A DNA stretch of 64,000 nucleotides from Campylobacter helveticus (GTDB lineage Bacteria > Campylobacterota > Campylobacteria > Campylobacterales > Campylobacteraceae): assembly GCF_002080395.1 (NCBI RefSeq), contig NZ_CP020478.1, positions 1,128,886 through 1,192,885 on the forward strand. Direction: 5' to 3'. Below are positions 1 to 10,381 of the stretch, piece after piece (within the stretch, counting starts at the first letter, position 1; each line of letters opens with the position of its first letter). Under the pieces are notes generated by a model that worked only from the letters and a program-made list of their open reading frames with translations, did no database searches and was not told the DNA's origin. The position numbers and the translations under genes were made by a program.

Positions 1-253
1 TTTTTTCTTCGCTTTTTTTAGGGGTAAAATCCTGCGAAGCTTTCACATCAAAATTTTTCAAAAACACACTATAACTCATCTTTGATAATGTGTCGCAAAA
101 TTCCTTTAGCTCTTCTTCCTCGCCACTAATCTTAAGCGTGTAGGTATCTTTTTCTTTTTGCAAGTCAAAAACATAATTTCTCGCATAAAATCTTAAAAGA
201 TATTCAAAAATTTCATTATTTGCTAAATATTTAAAACTAAATTCTAAAGTCAA
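1..253 (-). CDS. Unknown protein, N-terminal part only (runs off the window)
   Basis: An open frame on the minus strand starts at TTG (253-251), with an AGGA Shine-Dalgarno box just upstream, and continues past position 1 without a stop. The 84 visible residues begin LTLEFSFKYLANNEIF and end in a Lys/Glu-rich stretch. There is no signal peptide or membrane segment. It lies 14 bp downstream of thiG on the same strand, so the two are probably co-transcribed. The alternation of short strands with a GEEEELKEF segment faintly recalls an acylphosphatase-like fold, but that is only an impression. I do not recognise the gene, and the missing C-terminus may hold the defining domain. Confidence 0.6.
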   Translation of the reverse strand, partial: MTLEFSFKYLANNEIFEYLLRFYARNYVFDLQKEKDTYTLKISGEEEELKEFCDTLSKMSYSVFLKNFDVKASQDFTPKKSEEK

Positions 254-267
254 TTTTAATCCTTTTA

Positions 268-1029
268 TCAATCTCTTAAAAAGCCCGTGAGTGGCGAACT
301 TGCCCTAGCCTCGCTTTCCTTAGCTAAACCAGCCAAATACCCTGTCCTACCAGCCTCCACAGCCAAAGCAAAAGCCCTAGCCATAAGGGGGACATTTTTT
401 GCTTCTGCTAAAGCGGTGTTTAACATCACAGCCGCCACACCCATTTGCATCGCTTCACAAGCTTGAGCAGGTGTGCCAAGCCCCGCATCAACTATAATAG
501 GCAAAGAAATTTCATTGAGTAAAATTTGTATAAATTCTTTCGCACATAGACCCTTATTTGTCCCTATGGGAGCAGCTAAGGGCATAATCGCCGCCGCACC
601 TGCATCTTGCATAGCCCTAGCCACATACAAATCCGCACTCATATAAGGTAAAGGCGTAAAGCCGTCTTTTGCCAAAAGCTCAACAGCTTTAATGCTTTCA
701 TAATTATCAGGCAACAAATATTTACTATCCTTAATCACTTCGATTTTAATAAGATCCGCCCCACAAAGCTCTCTAGCAAGTCTTGCTATGCGTAAAGCCT
801 CTTCTGCATTTCTAGCCCCAGAAGTATTTGGCAAAAGTGTAACGCCTTTTGGGATAAAATCTAAAATATTTTCCAAACCATTTGCATTAACCCTGCGTAA
901 AGCAAGGGTAATAATTTGCGCCCCAGCTTCCTTAATTGCAGAATTAATTAATTCTAAAGAATATTTCCCAGAACCCAAAATAAAACGACTGCCAAACTCA
1001 AATTTTCCTATTTTCAAATTATCACTCAT
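268..1029 (-). CDS. thiG: Thiazole synthase ThiG
   Basis: ThiG forms the thiazole phosphate ring of thiamine from 1-deoxy-D-xylulose 5-phosphate, dehydroglycine and ThiS-thiocarboxylate in the cytoplasm. The 253-residue protein has the usual length and TIM-barrel pattern: the FILGSGKYS opening, Lys95 in LIKIEVI as the expected Schiff-base lysine, and the phosphate-binding region APIGTNKGL followed by IIVDAGLGTPAQA. The ATG at 1029 has GGAG about seven bases upstream. It is divergent from pheS. No thiS or thiF is adjacent, although in C. jejuni these sit next to thiG as I recall, so sulfur-carrier genes must lie elsewhere. Confidence 0.95.
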   Translation of the reverse strand: MSDNLKIGKFEFGSRFILGSGKYSLELINSAIKEAGAQIITLALRRVNANGLENILDFIPKGVTLLPNTSGARNAEEALRIARLARELCGADLIKIEVIKDSKYLLPDNYESIKAVELLAKDGFTPLPYMSADLYVARAMQDAGAAAIMPLAAPIGTNKGLCAKEFIQILLNEISLPIIVDAGLGTPAQACEAMQMGVAAVMLNTALAEAKNVPLMARAFALAVEAGRTGYLAGLAKESEARASSPLTGFLRD

Positions 1030-1148
1030 ACCGCAACTCCATTTTTATCAATCATAGCAAATTTTGACTTAATTCATCTCATTAAAAGAAAGTTTTAAAT
1101 TAACTTGTGTAAAATTCAAGCCTTAATTACCATTTTAAAGGGAAAAGT

Positions 1149-2141
1149 TTGCAAAAGTTCATCGATGAAATACAAAATGCCAAAACGCTAAACGAATTAG
1201 AAAATCTTAGAATCGCGGTGCTTGGAAAAAAGGGAAGTTTAACGGCTGAATTTGCTAAGCTAAAAGATTTAGAGGGCGAAGAAAAAAAGGAATTTGCCGC
1301 AAAAATTAACCAATTAAAAGAAAACTTCAATAAAGCTTTTAATGAAAAATTGCAAGTTTTACAAAATCTTGAACTTGATGCAAAAATGCAAAAAGAGGCA
1401 TTAAATTTTAGCTATTTTGATGAAAATGCCAAGAAGGGGGCTTTACACCCTGTTTTAAGCACTATGGATAAGATTATAGAATATTTTGTAGCACTTAATT
1501 TTAGCGTTGAAAAAGGTCCCTTAATTGAAGATGATTTTCATAATTTTGAAGCCCTAAATTTACCCAAATCACACCCAGCAAGGGATATGCAGGATACTTT
1601 TTATTTTAACGATGAGAGGCTTTTACGCACACACACTTCTCCCGTGCAAATTCGAACAATGCTTTCCCAAAAGCCACCCATTAGAATGATAGCACCCGGT
1701 GCCGTTTTTAGGCGCGATTTTGATTTAACGCATACGCCAATGTTTCATCAAATCGAAGGTTTAGTTGTAGAGGCGGGACAAAAAGTAAGTTTTGCAAATT
1801 TAAAAAGCGTTTTGGAAGATTTTTTGCGTTATATGTTTGGCGAAGTTAAGGTGCGTTTTCGTCCTAGTTTTTTCCCTTTCACTGAACCTTCTGCTGAGGT
1901 GGATATTTCTTGCGTTTTTTGTAAGGGTTGTGGATGTAGGGTTTGCAAAAACACGACTTGGCTCGAGGTAATGGGGTGTGGCGTGGTTGACCCAAATGTT
2001 TTTCAATTCGTTGATTATAAAAATGTTAGCGGTTATGCTTTTGGGCTTGGAGTGGAAAGGTTTGCTATGCTTTTACATCAAATTCCTGATTTGCGTTCTT
2101 TATATGAGGGCGATTTAAGATTACTGGAGCAATTTAGATGA
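1149..2141 (+). CDS. pheS: Phenylalanyl-tRNA synthetase alpha subunit
   Basis: This is the catalytic subunit of the alpha2-beta2 enzyme that charges tRNA-Phe. The 330 residues hold an N-terminal coiled-coil arm (about 1-85, Lys/Glu-rich) followed by the class II synthetase core. Motif 2 lies around TSPVQIRTM and GAVFRRDFD. Motif 3 lies at [18 protein letters not shown] near the C-terminus. The start is TTG at 1149, six bases after AAAGGG. The gene overlaps pheT by 4 bp (ATGA), implying translational coupling, and heads the rightward run that continues into aroA and ispH. Confidence 0.97.
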   Translation: MQKFIDEIQNAKTLNELENLRIAVLGKKGSLTAEFAKLKDLEGEEKKEFAAKINQLKENFNKAFNEKLQVLQNLELDAKMQKEALNFSYFDENAKKGALHPVLSTMDKIIEYFVALNFSVEKGPLIEDDFHNFEALNLPKSHPARDMQDTFYFNDERLLRTHTSPVQIRTMLSQKPPIRMIAPGAVFRRDFDLTHTPMFHQIEGLVVEAGQKVSFANLKSVLEDFLRYMFGEVKVRFRPSFFPFTEPSAEVDISCVFCKGCGCRVCKNTTWLEVMGCGVVDPNVFQFVDYKNVSGYAFGLGVERFAMLLHQIPDLRSLYEGDLRLLEQFR

Positions 2142-4459
2142 TAGTTACAAGAACTTGGTTAAGCGAATGGATAGACATTAGTCATAAAAGCCTAGAACTT
2201 TTAGTTAAAACACTAAATTCCATAGGCTTAGAGGTGGATAAAGCATATAGCCTTAAAGCCCCAAATAATGTGGTTGTCGGCTTAGTTATAGAAAAAAGCA
2301 AACACGAAAATGCTGAAAAATTGAGTGTTTGTAAGGTTGATATAGGCACGGAAGTTTTACAAATCGTTTGTGGTGCAGCAAATGTCGCACAAAATCAATA
2401 TGTCGCCGTAGCTTTAGAGGGCGCTAAAATGCCTAATGGCTTAGAAATAAAAAAAGCAAAATTAAGAGGCGTAGAATCTTGCGGTATGCTTTGCTCTAGT
2501 GTTGAGCTTGGTTTTGCTAAGACAAACGAGGGGATTTTAATCCTAGATGAAAGTATAGGCGAACTTGAGCTAGGCAGAGCGCTAAATAGCTATGAAATTT
2601 TTAATGATGAGTTGATTGAGGTTGAGCTAACTCCAAATAGAGGAGATTGTCTTAGCGTGTATGGGATAGCTAGGGATTTAGCCGTAGCTCTTGAGCTTGA
2701 CTTAAATGAAAAAAAGAAATTTGAAGAAAACGAAAATGCACTAGGCATAGGACGCATTTTAAGACTTGGTGTAACTAGAGATCTTAATAGCCTCCTTATG
2801 TATAGAGCTTTCGAGCTTAAGGAGGAATTACATAATAAACTCTTAATCAATCTAAGGTTAGCACAAGCTGAACTTTTAAGTCAAAATTCCATAGAAAATT
2901 TACTAAATTACGCCACACACTCAACGGGCGTTTTGTTTAATGCTTATGATTTTGATAAGCTTGAAAAAAGCAATGATGAGCTAAATTTTACCCTCAGCAA
3001 AGAGACACAAGGCGAAAGCAAAATTAGTTGTCAGGAAGAATTTTTAAGCATTAGTGGAATTTATCAAAATAAAAAAATAAAATGCGATGAAAATACAAAA
3101 CTGATTATTTTAGAGGCGCATTACACTGAGCCTAGCATCATCGCACAAAGTAAAAATAAATATAAAGAAATCGATGAAAAAACATTTTATAGAAGTTTTA
3201 GAGGTAGCGAACCTAAGCTAAATGTAGGAATGGACTTTTTACTACAACAAATTGCAAAAATTCCAAGTGTTATGATTTATAGCTCTTCCCAACAAGTTCT
3301 AGATTATAAAAAAGAGCAAATTATAGCTGTTAGCATAGAAACCATTAATAACACCATAGGACAAAGTATCGACAAAGATGAAATTTTAAAAATTCTTAAA
3401 AAACTAGGTTTTGAACTTCTGCTCACAAACGATGGACTAATCAATGTTAAAGTTCCATTACACCGCAGTGATATTAAAAATATCTTTGATATTTGCGAAG
3501 AAATTGTGCGTATCATAGGTATAGATAATATCGCCTCAAAAGGTTTGGAATTTGTAGAAAAAAATCATCTTAACGAAACTTATAAGGATTACAAAAAGCT
3601 TCTGGATTTACGCCAAAGCGCAGTAAATAATGGCTATTTCGAAAGCCTACACTATGTTTTGGATAATGAAAAAGAGCTTGAGGTTTTTGGTTTTGGGAAA
3701 TTAAATTTAAAACTAATCAATCCCATAACAGAAGAATTAAACACTCTACGCTCCACACTTTTAAACCAGCTTTTAAACGCCGCAAGTCTTAATGCGAAAA
3801 ATTCACAAAAAATCATCAAGCTCTTTCAAAGTGGGGCGGTTTTTAATACCAAAAATGAAGAGCTTCATCATCTAGCCTTTATCCATAGTGGCTTTAAGGA
3901 AGAGGCTAAAATTTCCAATAAAGCCAAGCCTACTTTAGTAAATTTTTATGATTTTCTTTTGGATATGAGAAATATTTTAGGTGCATTTGAGCTTAAAAAT
4001 TCAAATTTTAGCTTTTTAAGCCCGTATGAGCAAGCTTATATTTATAAAAATAATCAAATCATAGGCTTTCTAGGAAGAGTGCATTTAAACTTAGAGGAGC
4101 AAAAAGATTTACCTAAGACTTATGTTTGTGAGCTTAATTTGGCACTTTTAAAAAATGAGATAAAAACCGCGAAGCCTTATTCTAAATTCCCAAAAGTTAG
4201 TAGGGATTTAAGCATACTTGTGCCTAAAAATTTCTCTTATGAAACCATAAAAGAAACTATAAAAAAACTTAATCTTGACCTTTTAGAAAATTTTAGACTC
4301 ATTGATATTTACAGCGATGAAAATTTAAAAGACTCATATAGCTTAACCTTAAATTTTAATTTTAAATCTCTTGAAAAAACCTTAGAGGATAAAGAAGTCA
4401 ATGCGTGTTTAGATACCATTTTAAAAGCACTCCAAGAACTAGGACTGAAACTAAGATGA
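2138..4459 (+). CDS. pheT: Phenylalanyl-tRNA synthetase beta subunit
   Basis: This is the large subunit of phenylalanyl-tRNA synthetase, which binds tRNA and edits mischarged tyrosine. The 773 residues follow the bacterial domain order: a tRNA-binding OB domain at about 40-150 ([18 protein letters not shown]), the B3/B4 editing region, B5 (VPLHRSDI at about 445), a catalytic-like core, and a C-terminal ferredoxin-like anticodon-binding domain from about 680 ([13 protein letters not shown]). Four-base overlaps join it to pheS upstream and aroA downstream, so the three are translated from one message. Confidence 0.97.
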   Translation: MIVTRTWLSEWIDISHKSLELLVKTLNSIGLEVDKAYSLKAPNNVVVGLVIEKSKHENAEKLSVCKVDIGTEVLQIVCGAANVAQNQYVAVALEGAKMPNGLEIKKAKLRGVESCGMLCSSVELGFAKTNEGILILDESIGELELGRALNSYEIFNDELIEVELTPNRGDCLSVYGIARDLAVALELDLNEKKKFEENENALGIGRILRLGVTRDLNSLLMYRAFELKEELHNKLLINLRLAQAELLSQNSIENLLNYATHSTGVLFNAYDFDKLEKSNDELNFTLSKETQGESKISCQEEFLSISGIYQNKKIKCDENTKLIILEAHYTEPSIIAQSKNKYKEIDEKTFYRSFRGSEPKLNVGMDFLLQQIAKIPSVMIYSSSQQVLDYKKEQIIAVSIETINNTIGQSIDKDEILKILKKLGFELLLTNDGLINVKVPLHRSDIKNIFDICEEIVRIIGIDNIASKGLEFVEKNHLNETYKDYKKLLDLRQSAVNNGYFESLHYVLDNEKELEVFGFGKLNLKLINPITEELNTLRSTLLNQLLNAASLNAKNSQKIIKLFQSGAVFNTKNEELHHLAFIHSGFKEEAKISNKAKPTLVNFYDFLLDMRNILGAFELKNSNFSFLSPYEQAYIYKNNQIIGFLGRVHLNLEEQKDLPKTYVCELNLALLKNEIKTAKPYSKFPKVSRDLSILVPKNFSYETIKETIKKLNLDLLENFRLIDIYSDENLKDSYSLTLNFNFKSLEKTLEDKEVNACLDTILKALQELGLKLR

Positions 4460-5733
4460 AAATAAAAGCTCTTAACAAAGGCTTTAAAGCGGAGTTAGAG
4501 GACATCGCCACAGATAAGAGCATTAGCCACAGATTTGCCATTTTTGCACTTTTAAGCGATAAAACTAGTAGGGCGAAAAATTATCTTTTAGCAGAAGATA
4601 CGCTAAATACACTCAAAATCATTGAAAATTTAGGCGCTAAAGTCGAAAGAAATGGCAGTGAAGTTTGCATTAGTCCTAGTGCTAAAATCAATGAACCTCC
4701 TTGCATTTTAGAATGTGGAAATTCTGGCACAGCTATGCGTTTAATGATAGGTTTTTTAGCTGGGATTGAGGGATTTTTCGTTTTAAGTGGAGATAAGTAT
4801 CTAAACAAAAGACCTATGAAACGCATTTGTGAGCCTTTAAAAAAAATAGGAGCTAAAATTATGGGAAGAGAGGAGGCAAATTTTGCTCCGCTTTGCATTG
4901 AAGGACAGAAGCTCAAAAGTTTTAATTATACTAGCGAAATTTCCTCAGCTCAAGTTAAAACAGCGATGATTTTAGCGGGCTTTAGAGCTGATAAGGTAAG
5001 TTTTTTTAAAGAAAGCTTTTTAAGTCGCAATCACAGCGAAAATATGCTGACTTTTATGGAAGCACCACTAAAAATTCAAGGGACAAGCCTTGAAATTTCT
5101 CCTCTTCAAAAGCCTTTAAAGCCACTTAATATCACCATACCAAACGATCCTTCTTCGGTATTTTATTTTATTCTTGCCGCACTTATCTTGCCTAATTCGC
5201 AAATTTGTATCAAAAATGTGCTTTTAAACCCTACAAGAATCGAGGCTTATAAGATTTTGGAAAAAATGGGAGCAAACATTTCTTACCATTTTGACGAAGA
5301 AAATTTTGAAAAAATAGGGACAATTTACGCCTCAAGTAGCAAATTACAAGCAGTAGAAATAAGTGAAAACATCTCTTGGCTTATCGATGAAGCTCCAGCT
5401 CTTGCCATAGCTTTTGCTCTTGCAAATGGCACAAGTTTATTAAAAAATGCCAAAGAACTTCGCGTTAAAGAAAGCGATAGAATCAAAGCTATGGTTACAA
5501 ATTTACAAAAGTGCGGCATCAAAGCAGAAGAGCTAGAAGATGGTTTTAAAATCACAGGTGGCACACCAAAATCTGCTTACATAGAAAGCTTTGGCGATCA
5601 CCGTATTGCTATGAGTTTTGCGATTTTGGGTTTAGTTTGCTCTATGGAGATAGATGATTATTCTTGCATTGCCACTTCTTTTCCTAATTTTACAACCATA
5701 CTCGAAAATTTGGGGGTGCAAATTGATTATTGA
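4456..5733 (+). CDS. aroA: 3-phosphoshikimate 1-carboxyvinyltransferase (EPSP synthase)
   Basis: AroA transfers the enolpyruvyl group from PEP to shikimate 3-phosphate in chorismate synthesis. I place the start at the ATG at 4456, which overlaps the pheT stop as ATGA and gives 425 residues; an upstream in-frame ATG at 4405 would sit inside pheT and add a non-family extension. Signatures are the substrate loop CGNSGTAMRLM near residue 95, NDPSSVFYF in the middle, and RVKESDRIKAM with DHRIAMSFA toward the C-terminus. It overlaps ispH by 11 bp. Confidence 0.96.
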   Translation: MKIKALNKGFKAELEDIATDKSISHRFAIFALLSDKTSRAKNYLLAEDTLNTLKIIENLGAKVERNGSEVCISPSAKINEPPCILECGNSGTAMRLMIGFLAGIEGFFVLSGDKYLNKRPMKRICEPLKKIGAKIMGREEANFAPLCIEGQKLKSFNYTSEISSAQVKTAMILAGFRADKVSFFKESFLSRNHSENMLTFMEAPLKIQGTSLEISPLQKPLKPLNITIPNDPSSVFYFILAALILPNSQICIKNVLLNPTRIEAYKILEKMGANISYHFDEENFEKIGTIYASSSKLQAVEISENISWLIDEAPALAIAFALANGTSLLKNAKELRVKESDRIKAMVTNLQKCGIKAEELEDGFKITGGTPKSAYIESFGDHRIAMSFAILGLVCSMEIDDYSCIATSFPNFTTILENLGVQIDY

Positions 5734-6559
5734 ATTGGCAAAAAATTATGGCTTTTGTTTTGGTGTAAAAAGAGCCATTAAAAAAGCTGAACAAATTAAA
5801 AACGCCGCTAGTATAGGTCCTCTTATTCACAATAATGAAGAAATTTCACGCTTACAAAATGATTTTAATGTCAAAACTCTTCAAAGTATCAATGACCTAA
5901 GTAATGAAAAAAAGGCTATTATAAGAACTCACGGCATTACTAAACAAGACTTAGCTTTACTTAAAAAGAAAAATATAGAAATTTATGACGCGACCTGCCC
6001 TTTCGTAACAAAACCGCAACAGCTTTGCGAAAAAATGAGCGATGAGGGCTATGAGGTCGTTATTTTTGGTGATGAAAATCATCCTGAAGTTAAGGGTGTA
6101 AAAAGCTATGTTAGCACGAAAGCTTATGTGATTTTAGATGAAAAAGAATTATACAACATCAAACTACCTAATAAAATCGCTGTCGTTTCTCAAACCACAA
6201 AAAAAGTGGAAAATTTTATGAAAATCGTCAATTATTTAATGCTTAAATGCAAAGAAGTTAGGGTTTTTAATACCATTTGCGATGCAACTTTTAAAAATCA
6301 AGAAGCCATTTTAGAACTCTCTCAAAAAAGTGATGTGATGGTAGTTGTAGGAGGCAAAAACTCAGCCAACACCAAGCAACTTTTTCTCATCGCTAAACAA
6401 CATTGCGAAAATAGCTATTTAATCGAAACTCAAGAAGAATTAAAAGCGGAGTGGTTTAAGGACAAAAAGCATTGTGGAGTAAGTGCTGGAGCTAGCACAC
6501 CTGATTGGATAATTCAAAAAGTTCTTAAAAAGTTAGAAGAATTCAGTAAAAAAACCTAA
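5723..6559 (+). CDS. ispH: 4-hydroxy-3-methylbut-2-enyl diphosphate reductase
   Basis: IspH is the [4Fe-4S] enzyme of the last step of the MEP isoprenoid pathway. The start is TTG at 5723, inside the last codons of aroA, preceded by a GGGGG box at 5712-5716. This gives 278 residues beginning with IIELAKNYGFCFGVKRA, as in other Campylobacter IspH proteins. The three cluster cysteines are visible in YGFCFGV, DATCPFV and TICDATFKNQ, and the substrate-binding segment is SAGASTPDW. With dxr at 29324 the window encodes two steps of the pathway. Downstream, rpsA has its own promoter. Confidence 0.95.
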   Translation: MIIELAKNYGFCFGVKRAIKKAEQIKNAASIGPLIHNNEEISRLQNDFNVKTLQSINDLSNEKKAIIRTHGITKQDLALLKKKNIEIYDATCPFVTKPQQLCEKMSDEGYEVVIFGDENHPEVKGVKSYVSTKAYVILDEKELYNIKLPNKIAVVSQTTKKVENFMKIVNYLMLKCKEVRVFNTICDATFKNQEAILELSQKSDVMVVVGGKNSANTKQLFLIAKQHCENSYLIETQEELKAEWFKDKKHCGVSAGASTPDWIIQKVLKKLEEFSKKT

Positions 6560-6607
6560 ATTTATGAAAAAATATGTAGAATTAACCCTTATTAACAAAT
6601 TTTTAGA

Positions 6608-6613
6608 TAAAAT
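6608..6613 (+). promoter_or_regulatory. Putative -10 box for rpsA
   Basis: TAAAAT lies 33 bases before the rpsA start in the AT-rich gap after ispH, and an AAAAAGGA Shine-Dalgarno follows. No clear -35 is seen, which is normal for Campylobacter sigma70 promoters. Confidence 0.45.
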
Positions 6614-6646
6614 TTAGCATTTATTTAAATCAAAAAAAGGACCACG

Positions 6647-8314
6647 ATGAACGAGGTGAACAAAAAAGTTCAAAACAATATGGAAGATTTTCTTGAAGAA
6701 GAAGATTTTGGAAAACTCTTAGATACTTTTGATAAATCTAAGGAAGAGGCGATTTTCGAGGGTAAGATAGTCGCCATTAAAAATGATGGAGTTTATGTCG
6801 ATATAGGCAAAAAATCAGAAGGCTTGTTGGCGCTTGAAGAAATTCAGGATGATAAAGGGAATTTGGCTTTCAATATTGGCGATAGCATTAAAGTTGCTAC
6901 CGTAGGTCATCGTGATGGAAGAGCCGTCTCTCACAAAAAAGCTTTAAGCAAAGAGAAAGTTGTTGAATTCATTAAAAATTATAATGAAGAGAGTGAAAAT
7001 ATTTTTGATGTTAAAGTCATCAATAAAAACAAGGGAGGAATTGTCGCAGTCAATGATGACGGTGTAGAATTTTTCATTCCCAAGTCTCAATATGGCTTTA
7101 AAGATTCTAATAATGTTGTTGGGAAAAACTTTAAGGTTAAGATTATTAAGGTCGATAAAGAAGAACAAAGCATTATCGCATCAAGGAAAAAAATTTTAGA
7201 TGACGAAAGAAAGAAGCGCAAAGAAGTTATCAATGAAATTTTAGACAAAAACGAACTTATTGAAGGACTTGTAAAAAAAATCACAACCTATGGTATGTTT
7301 GTCGATGTTGGTGGCATAGATGGACTTGTGCATTATAGTGAAATTTCTTACAAAGGACCTGTAAATCCCAGTTCTCTTTATAAAGAAGGCGATAAAGTGC
7401 CGGTTAAGATCATTAAATATGATAAGGACAAAAAACACCTCTCCTTATCGATAAAAGCAGCCTTGCCAGATCCTTGGAGCGAGATAAAAGACAGCTTAGA
7501 AGTGGGAGACACCATTAAAGTTGTCGTTTCAAATATTGAGCCTTATGGGGCTTTTGTGGATTTGGGTAATGACATTGAGGGTTTTTTACATATAAGTGAA
7601 ATTTCTTGGGATAAAAATATAAAAAATCCTAAAGATTATATTAGCAAAGGTGAAGAAATTGATGTTGAGGTTATAGAGATTAACTCAAATGAAAGAAGAT
7701 TAAGGGTTTCTCTTAGAAATTTACTTTCTAAACCTTTTGACGAATTTACCAAAAAATATAAAGTGGGAGAAGTTGTCAAAGGCATTATCACTTCCACGAC
7801 TGCTTTTGGTGCTTTTGTGAAAATAGATAATGTCGAAGGACTTTTACACAACGAAGATGCCTCTTGGGATAGAAACGATAAGTGTAAAGACGCCTTTAAT
7901 GTTAGCGATGAAATTGAAGTAAAAATTATTAAAATCGATGAAGAAAATCAAAAAATTTCACTGAGCATAAAAGAGCTGAAAAGTAGTCCTGTTCAAGAAT
8001 ACTCCAAAACACATAAGGTTGGGGATATTGTCAAAGGTATCATTAGAGACATAAAGGATTTTGGCGTATTTGTAGAGCTTAGTGAAAATGTCGATGCACT
8101 TATCCACAAAGAAGATATTAGTCCTAATATGCTTGAAGGCTTAAAGATTGGCGATGAGATTGAAGCAGCCATCGCCTTTATCGATGAAAAGAAAAATAGA
8201 ATTCGTTTAAGTGTGAAAAATTTATTAAGGCTTAAAGAAAGAGAAGCCTTAAATGAAATCAATAGCGATGATAAAATGACCTTAGGCGATATCATTAAAG
8301 AGCAATTATCATAA
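6647..8314 (+). CDS. rpsA: 30S ribosomal protein S1
   Basis: S1 binds the upstream region of mRNAs and helps the 30S subunit start translation. The 555 residues contain six S1-type OB repeats. The later four are clearest: TTYGMFVDVGGIDGLVH (about 214), EPYGAFVDLGNDIEGFLH (about 295), TAFGAFVKIDNVEGLLH (about 385) and KDFGVFVELSENVDALIH (about 470). The first two, near 37-185, are the more divergent 30S-anchoring copies. The protein is acidic, with Lys-rich linkers. The start has AAAAAGGA six bases upstream. The next gene begins 4 bp after the stop. Confidence 0.96.
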   Translation: MNEVNKKVQNNMEDFLEEEDFGKLLDTFDKSKEEAIFEGKIVAIKNDGVYVDIGKKSEGLLALEEIQDDKGNLAFNIGDSIKVATVGHRDGRAVSHKKALSKEKVVEFIKNYNEESENIFDVKVINKNKGGIVAVNDDGVEFFIPKSQYGFKDSNNVVGKNFKVKIIKVDKEEQSIIASRKKILDDERKKRKEVINEILDKNELIEGLVKKITTYGMFVDVGGIDGLVHYSEISYKGPVNPSSLYKEGDKVPVKIIKYDKDKKHLSLSIKAALPDPWSEIKDSLEVGDTIKVVVSNIEPYGAFVDLGNDIEGFLHISEISWDKNIKNPKDYISKGEEIDVEVIEINSNERRLRVSLRNLLSKPFDEFTKKYKVGEVVKGIITSTTAFGAFVKIDNVEGLLHNEDASWDRNDKCKDAFNVSDEIEVKIIKIDEENQKISLSIKELKSSPVQEYSKTHKVGDIVKGIIRDIKDFGVFVELSENVDALIHKEDISPNMLEGLKIGDEIEAAIAFIDEKKNRIRLSVKNLLRLKEREALNEINSDDKMTLGDIIKEQLS

Positions 8315-8318
8315 GCCT

Positions 8319-8801
8319 ATGAAAAAATACGCCCTCATAGGCATTTTGAGTGTTTTAACACTCATTTTACTTATTGTTGTTTTTGTTTTATTGTGGAATT
8401 TTAAGTCGGATTCTAACTTTCTTCCGCAGTTTATAAAAGAACATAATGCTACTGAGACAATTTTAAATAAAACCAAAACTTGGCAGCAAGAACTTGCTAT
8501 GTGGCCTGTCAAAGATTTCACCCCAGCCGCAGAGCAATTTCGCTTATATTTTGACGCAGATACAAGTGAGCTTAGAGAAAAAAGTAAATACTACCAACTC
8601 ATTATCAACAAGTATGATATTTATTCTATGTTTTGCTTAAGGCAGACACTTGATTCCTTTAAGGTTAAATACTTTTTGCTTAAATCAATAGAAAGCCCTG
8701 AAATTTTCCTAGACACAGATAATCAAAAACTCATAGAAGAAATTATAAACGAACTTAAGAAATATAAAATCAATACGCAAGCAAAGGAGATATGGTTATG
8801 A
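8319..8801 (+). CDS. Single-pass membrane protein of unknown function between rpsA and serA
   Basis: This 160-residue protein has one N-terminal membrane helix (about residues 5-27) followed by a soluble, probably periplasmic domain with no motif I recognise. It contains LAMWPVKDFTPA and a helical C-terminal half. It starts 4 bp after rpsA and its stop overlaps the serA ATG as ATGA, so it is coupled to both. The same gene order (ispH, rpsA, this gene, serA) exists in C. jejuni as I recall, where it is also hypothetical. Confidence 0.85.
   Translation: MKKYALIGILSVLTLILLIVVFVLLWNFKSDSNFLPQFIKEHNATETILNKTKTWQQELAMWPVKDFTPAAEQFRLYFDADTSELREKSKYYQLIINKYDIYSMFCLRQTLDSFKVKYFLLKSIESPEIFLDTDNQKLIEEIINELKKYKINTQAKEIWL
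8784..8789 (+). promoter_or_regulatory. Shine-Dalgarno box that decides the serA start
   Basis: AAGGAG stands 8 bases before the ATG at 8798 but only 2 bases before the in-frame ATG at 8792. The spacing favours 8798, which also gives the ATGA overlap with the preceding gene. Confidence 0.7.
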
Positions 8802-10381
8802 AAAGAAAAATTATAGTATGCGATGCTATCTTGGATAAAGGTGTGCAGCTTTTAAGAGATGCCGAAGATATTGAGCTTATCGAAGCAGCAAAAGTGCCTA
8901 AAAATGAACTTTTAACTCTTCTAGAAGATGTGGAAGTTGCTATTACAAGAAGTTCAACTGATGTCGATGAAAATTTCCTTAAACACGCCAAAAAACTTAA
9001 AGCTCTTGTTCGCGCTGGTGTTGGAGTGGATAATGTCGATATTCCAAACTGCTCTAAACAAGGCGTTATTGTAATGAATGTCCCAACAGCCAACACCATA
9101 GCAGCTGTTGAGCTTACTATGGCACATCTTATCACTTCAGCAAGAGCATTTGTAAATGCTCACAATTTTCTTAAAGTTGAAAGAAAATGGGAGCGAGAAA
9201 AATGGTATGGCATCGAGCTAAAGGGCAAGACATTAGGCGTTATAGGTTTTGGTAATATAGGCTCAAGAGTTGCCGTTCGCGCTAAGGCTTTTGGTATGGA
9301 AATTTTAGCTTACGACCCTTATATTAGCGCTTCTAAAATTACAGATTTAGGTATGAAACAAGCCAAACATCTAGATGAAATTTTAACCCAAAGCGATTTT
9401 ATTACCATTCATACTCCTAAAACAAAAGAAACAAATGGCATTATAGGTAGTAAAGAACTTGCAAAAATGAAGGATAAGGTTAGATTAATTAATTGTGCAA
9501 GAGGTGGCTTATACACAGAAGAAGCTTTATGTGAGGGACTTAAAAGCGGTAAAATCGCTTGGCTAGGTATTGATGTATTTGACAAAGAGCCTGCGACAAA
9601 TCATCCTCTTTTAGAATTTGAAAACATCTCCGTTACCTCTCATCTTGGTGCAAACACACTAGAAAGCCAAGAAAATATTGCCATAGAGGCGTGTGAGCAA
9701 GCCTTAAGTGCCGCAAGAGGCGTGGCTTATCCCAATGCGTTAAATTTACCTATTAAAACTGAAGATTTGCCACCTTTTGTTGAGCCTTACATCGAGCTTG
9801 TATCCAAAATGGCATTTTTAGCCGTGCAAATTGATAAACACCCTATCAAATCCATTAAAATAGAAGCTGAGGGCAATATAGGCGATTATGCAAATTCTAT
9901 GCTAACTTTCGCAACTGTTGGGGCATTAGGCGGGATTTTGGGTGAAAATATCAATTATGTCAATGCTGAATTTGTCGCTAAAGAAAAAGGTGTCGAGCTA
10001 TCTTGCGAAACACTACCAAATAGTGGCTACAATAATAAACTAAGCGTAAAAATAACAACAGATAATTCAAGCGTTATTGTCTCTGGCACGGTCTTTAATG
10101 AAAACGAGCAAAGGATAGTTGGATTAAACGGTTTTAAAACGGACTTCAAGCCAAAAGGTAAAATGCTTATCTTTAAAAATAAAGACATTCCGGGAGTTAT
10201 TTCTAAAATCAGCTCCACACTCGCAGCACAAAATATCAACATAGCTGACTTTAGACTAGGACGCGATGGTTTTGGCTATGCTTTAGCTATTGTTTTAGTC
10301 GATGAAGTCATCTCTAAAGAAGTTTTAGATGCGTTAAATAAACTTGAAGTTTGTGTTTTCGTCCAATATGTGGAAATTTAA
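8798..10381 (+). CDS. serA: D-3-phosphoglycerate dehydrogenase
   Basis: SerA oxidises 3-phosphoglycerate with NAD as the first step of serine synthesis. The 527-residue protein is the long form: a catalytic plus Rossmann domain (GVIGFGNIGSRVA near 150, INCARGG near 230, SHLGANTLESQENIA around 285 with the catalytic histidine), an intervening domain, and a C-terminal ACT domain (about 455-527, FKNKDIPGVISKISSTLA) that usually mediates serine feedback. The start is set by the AAGGAG box at 8784. A strong hairpin at the stop separates it from the ABC-F gene. Confidence 0.96.
   Translation: MKRKIIVCDAILDKGVQLLRDAEDIELIEAAKVPKNELLTLLEDVEVAITRSSTDVDENFLKHAKKLKALVRAGVGVDNVDIPNCSKQGVIVMNVPTANTIAAVELTMAHLITSARAFVNAHNFLKVERKWEREKWYGIELKGKTLGVIGFGNIGSRVAVRAKAFGMEILAYDPYISASKITDLGMKQAKHLDEILTQSDFITIHTPKTKETNGIIGSKELAKMKDKVRLINCARGGLYTEEALCEGLKSGKIAWLGIDVFDKEPATNHPLLEFENISVTSHLGANTLESQENIAIEACEQALSAARGVAYPNALNLPIKTEDLPPFVEPYIELVSKMAFLAVQIDKHPIKSIKIEAEGNIGDYANSMLTFATVGALGGILGENINYVNAEFVAKEKGVELSCETLPNSGYNNKLSVKITTDNSSVIVSGTVFNENEQRIVGLNGFKTDFKPKGKMLIFKNKDIPGVISKISSTLAAQNINIADFRLGRDGFGYALAIVLVDEVISKEVLDALNKLEVCVFVQYVEI

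Noticed and set aside
1026-1055. Nine-codon ORF (MIDKNGVAV) overlapping the thiG start as ATGA
   Set aside because: It is too short, has no family resemblance, and its bases also form the thiG ribosome-binding region. A chance frame is more likely than a leader peptide.
1127-1330. Antisense and overlapping open frames inside real genes, here and throughout
   Set aside because: They have Phe/Ser/Leu-rich low-complexity translations mirroring the opposite strand, no ribosome-binding sites, and no conserved motifs.
7268-7275. A8 run in rpsA (and a similar A8 in mraY near 52278)
   Set aside because: Runs of this kind are expected in an AT-rich genome and occur in essential genes. There is no sign of frame switching.
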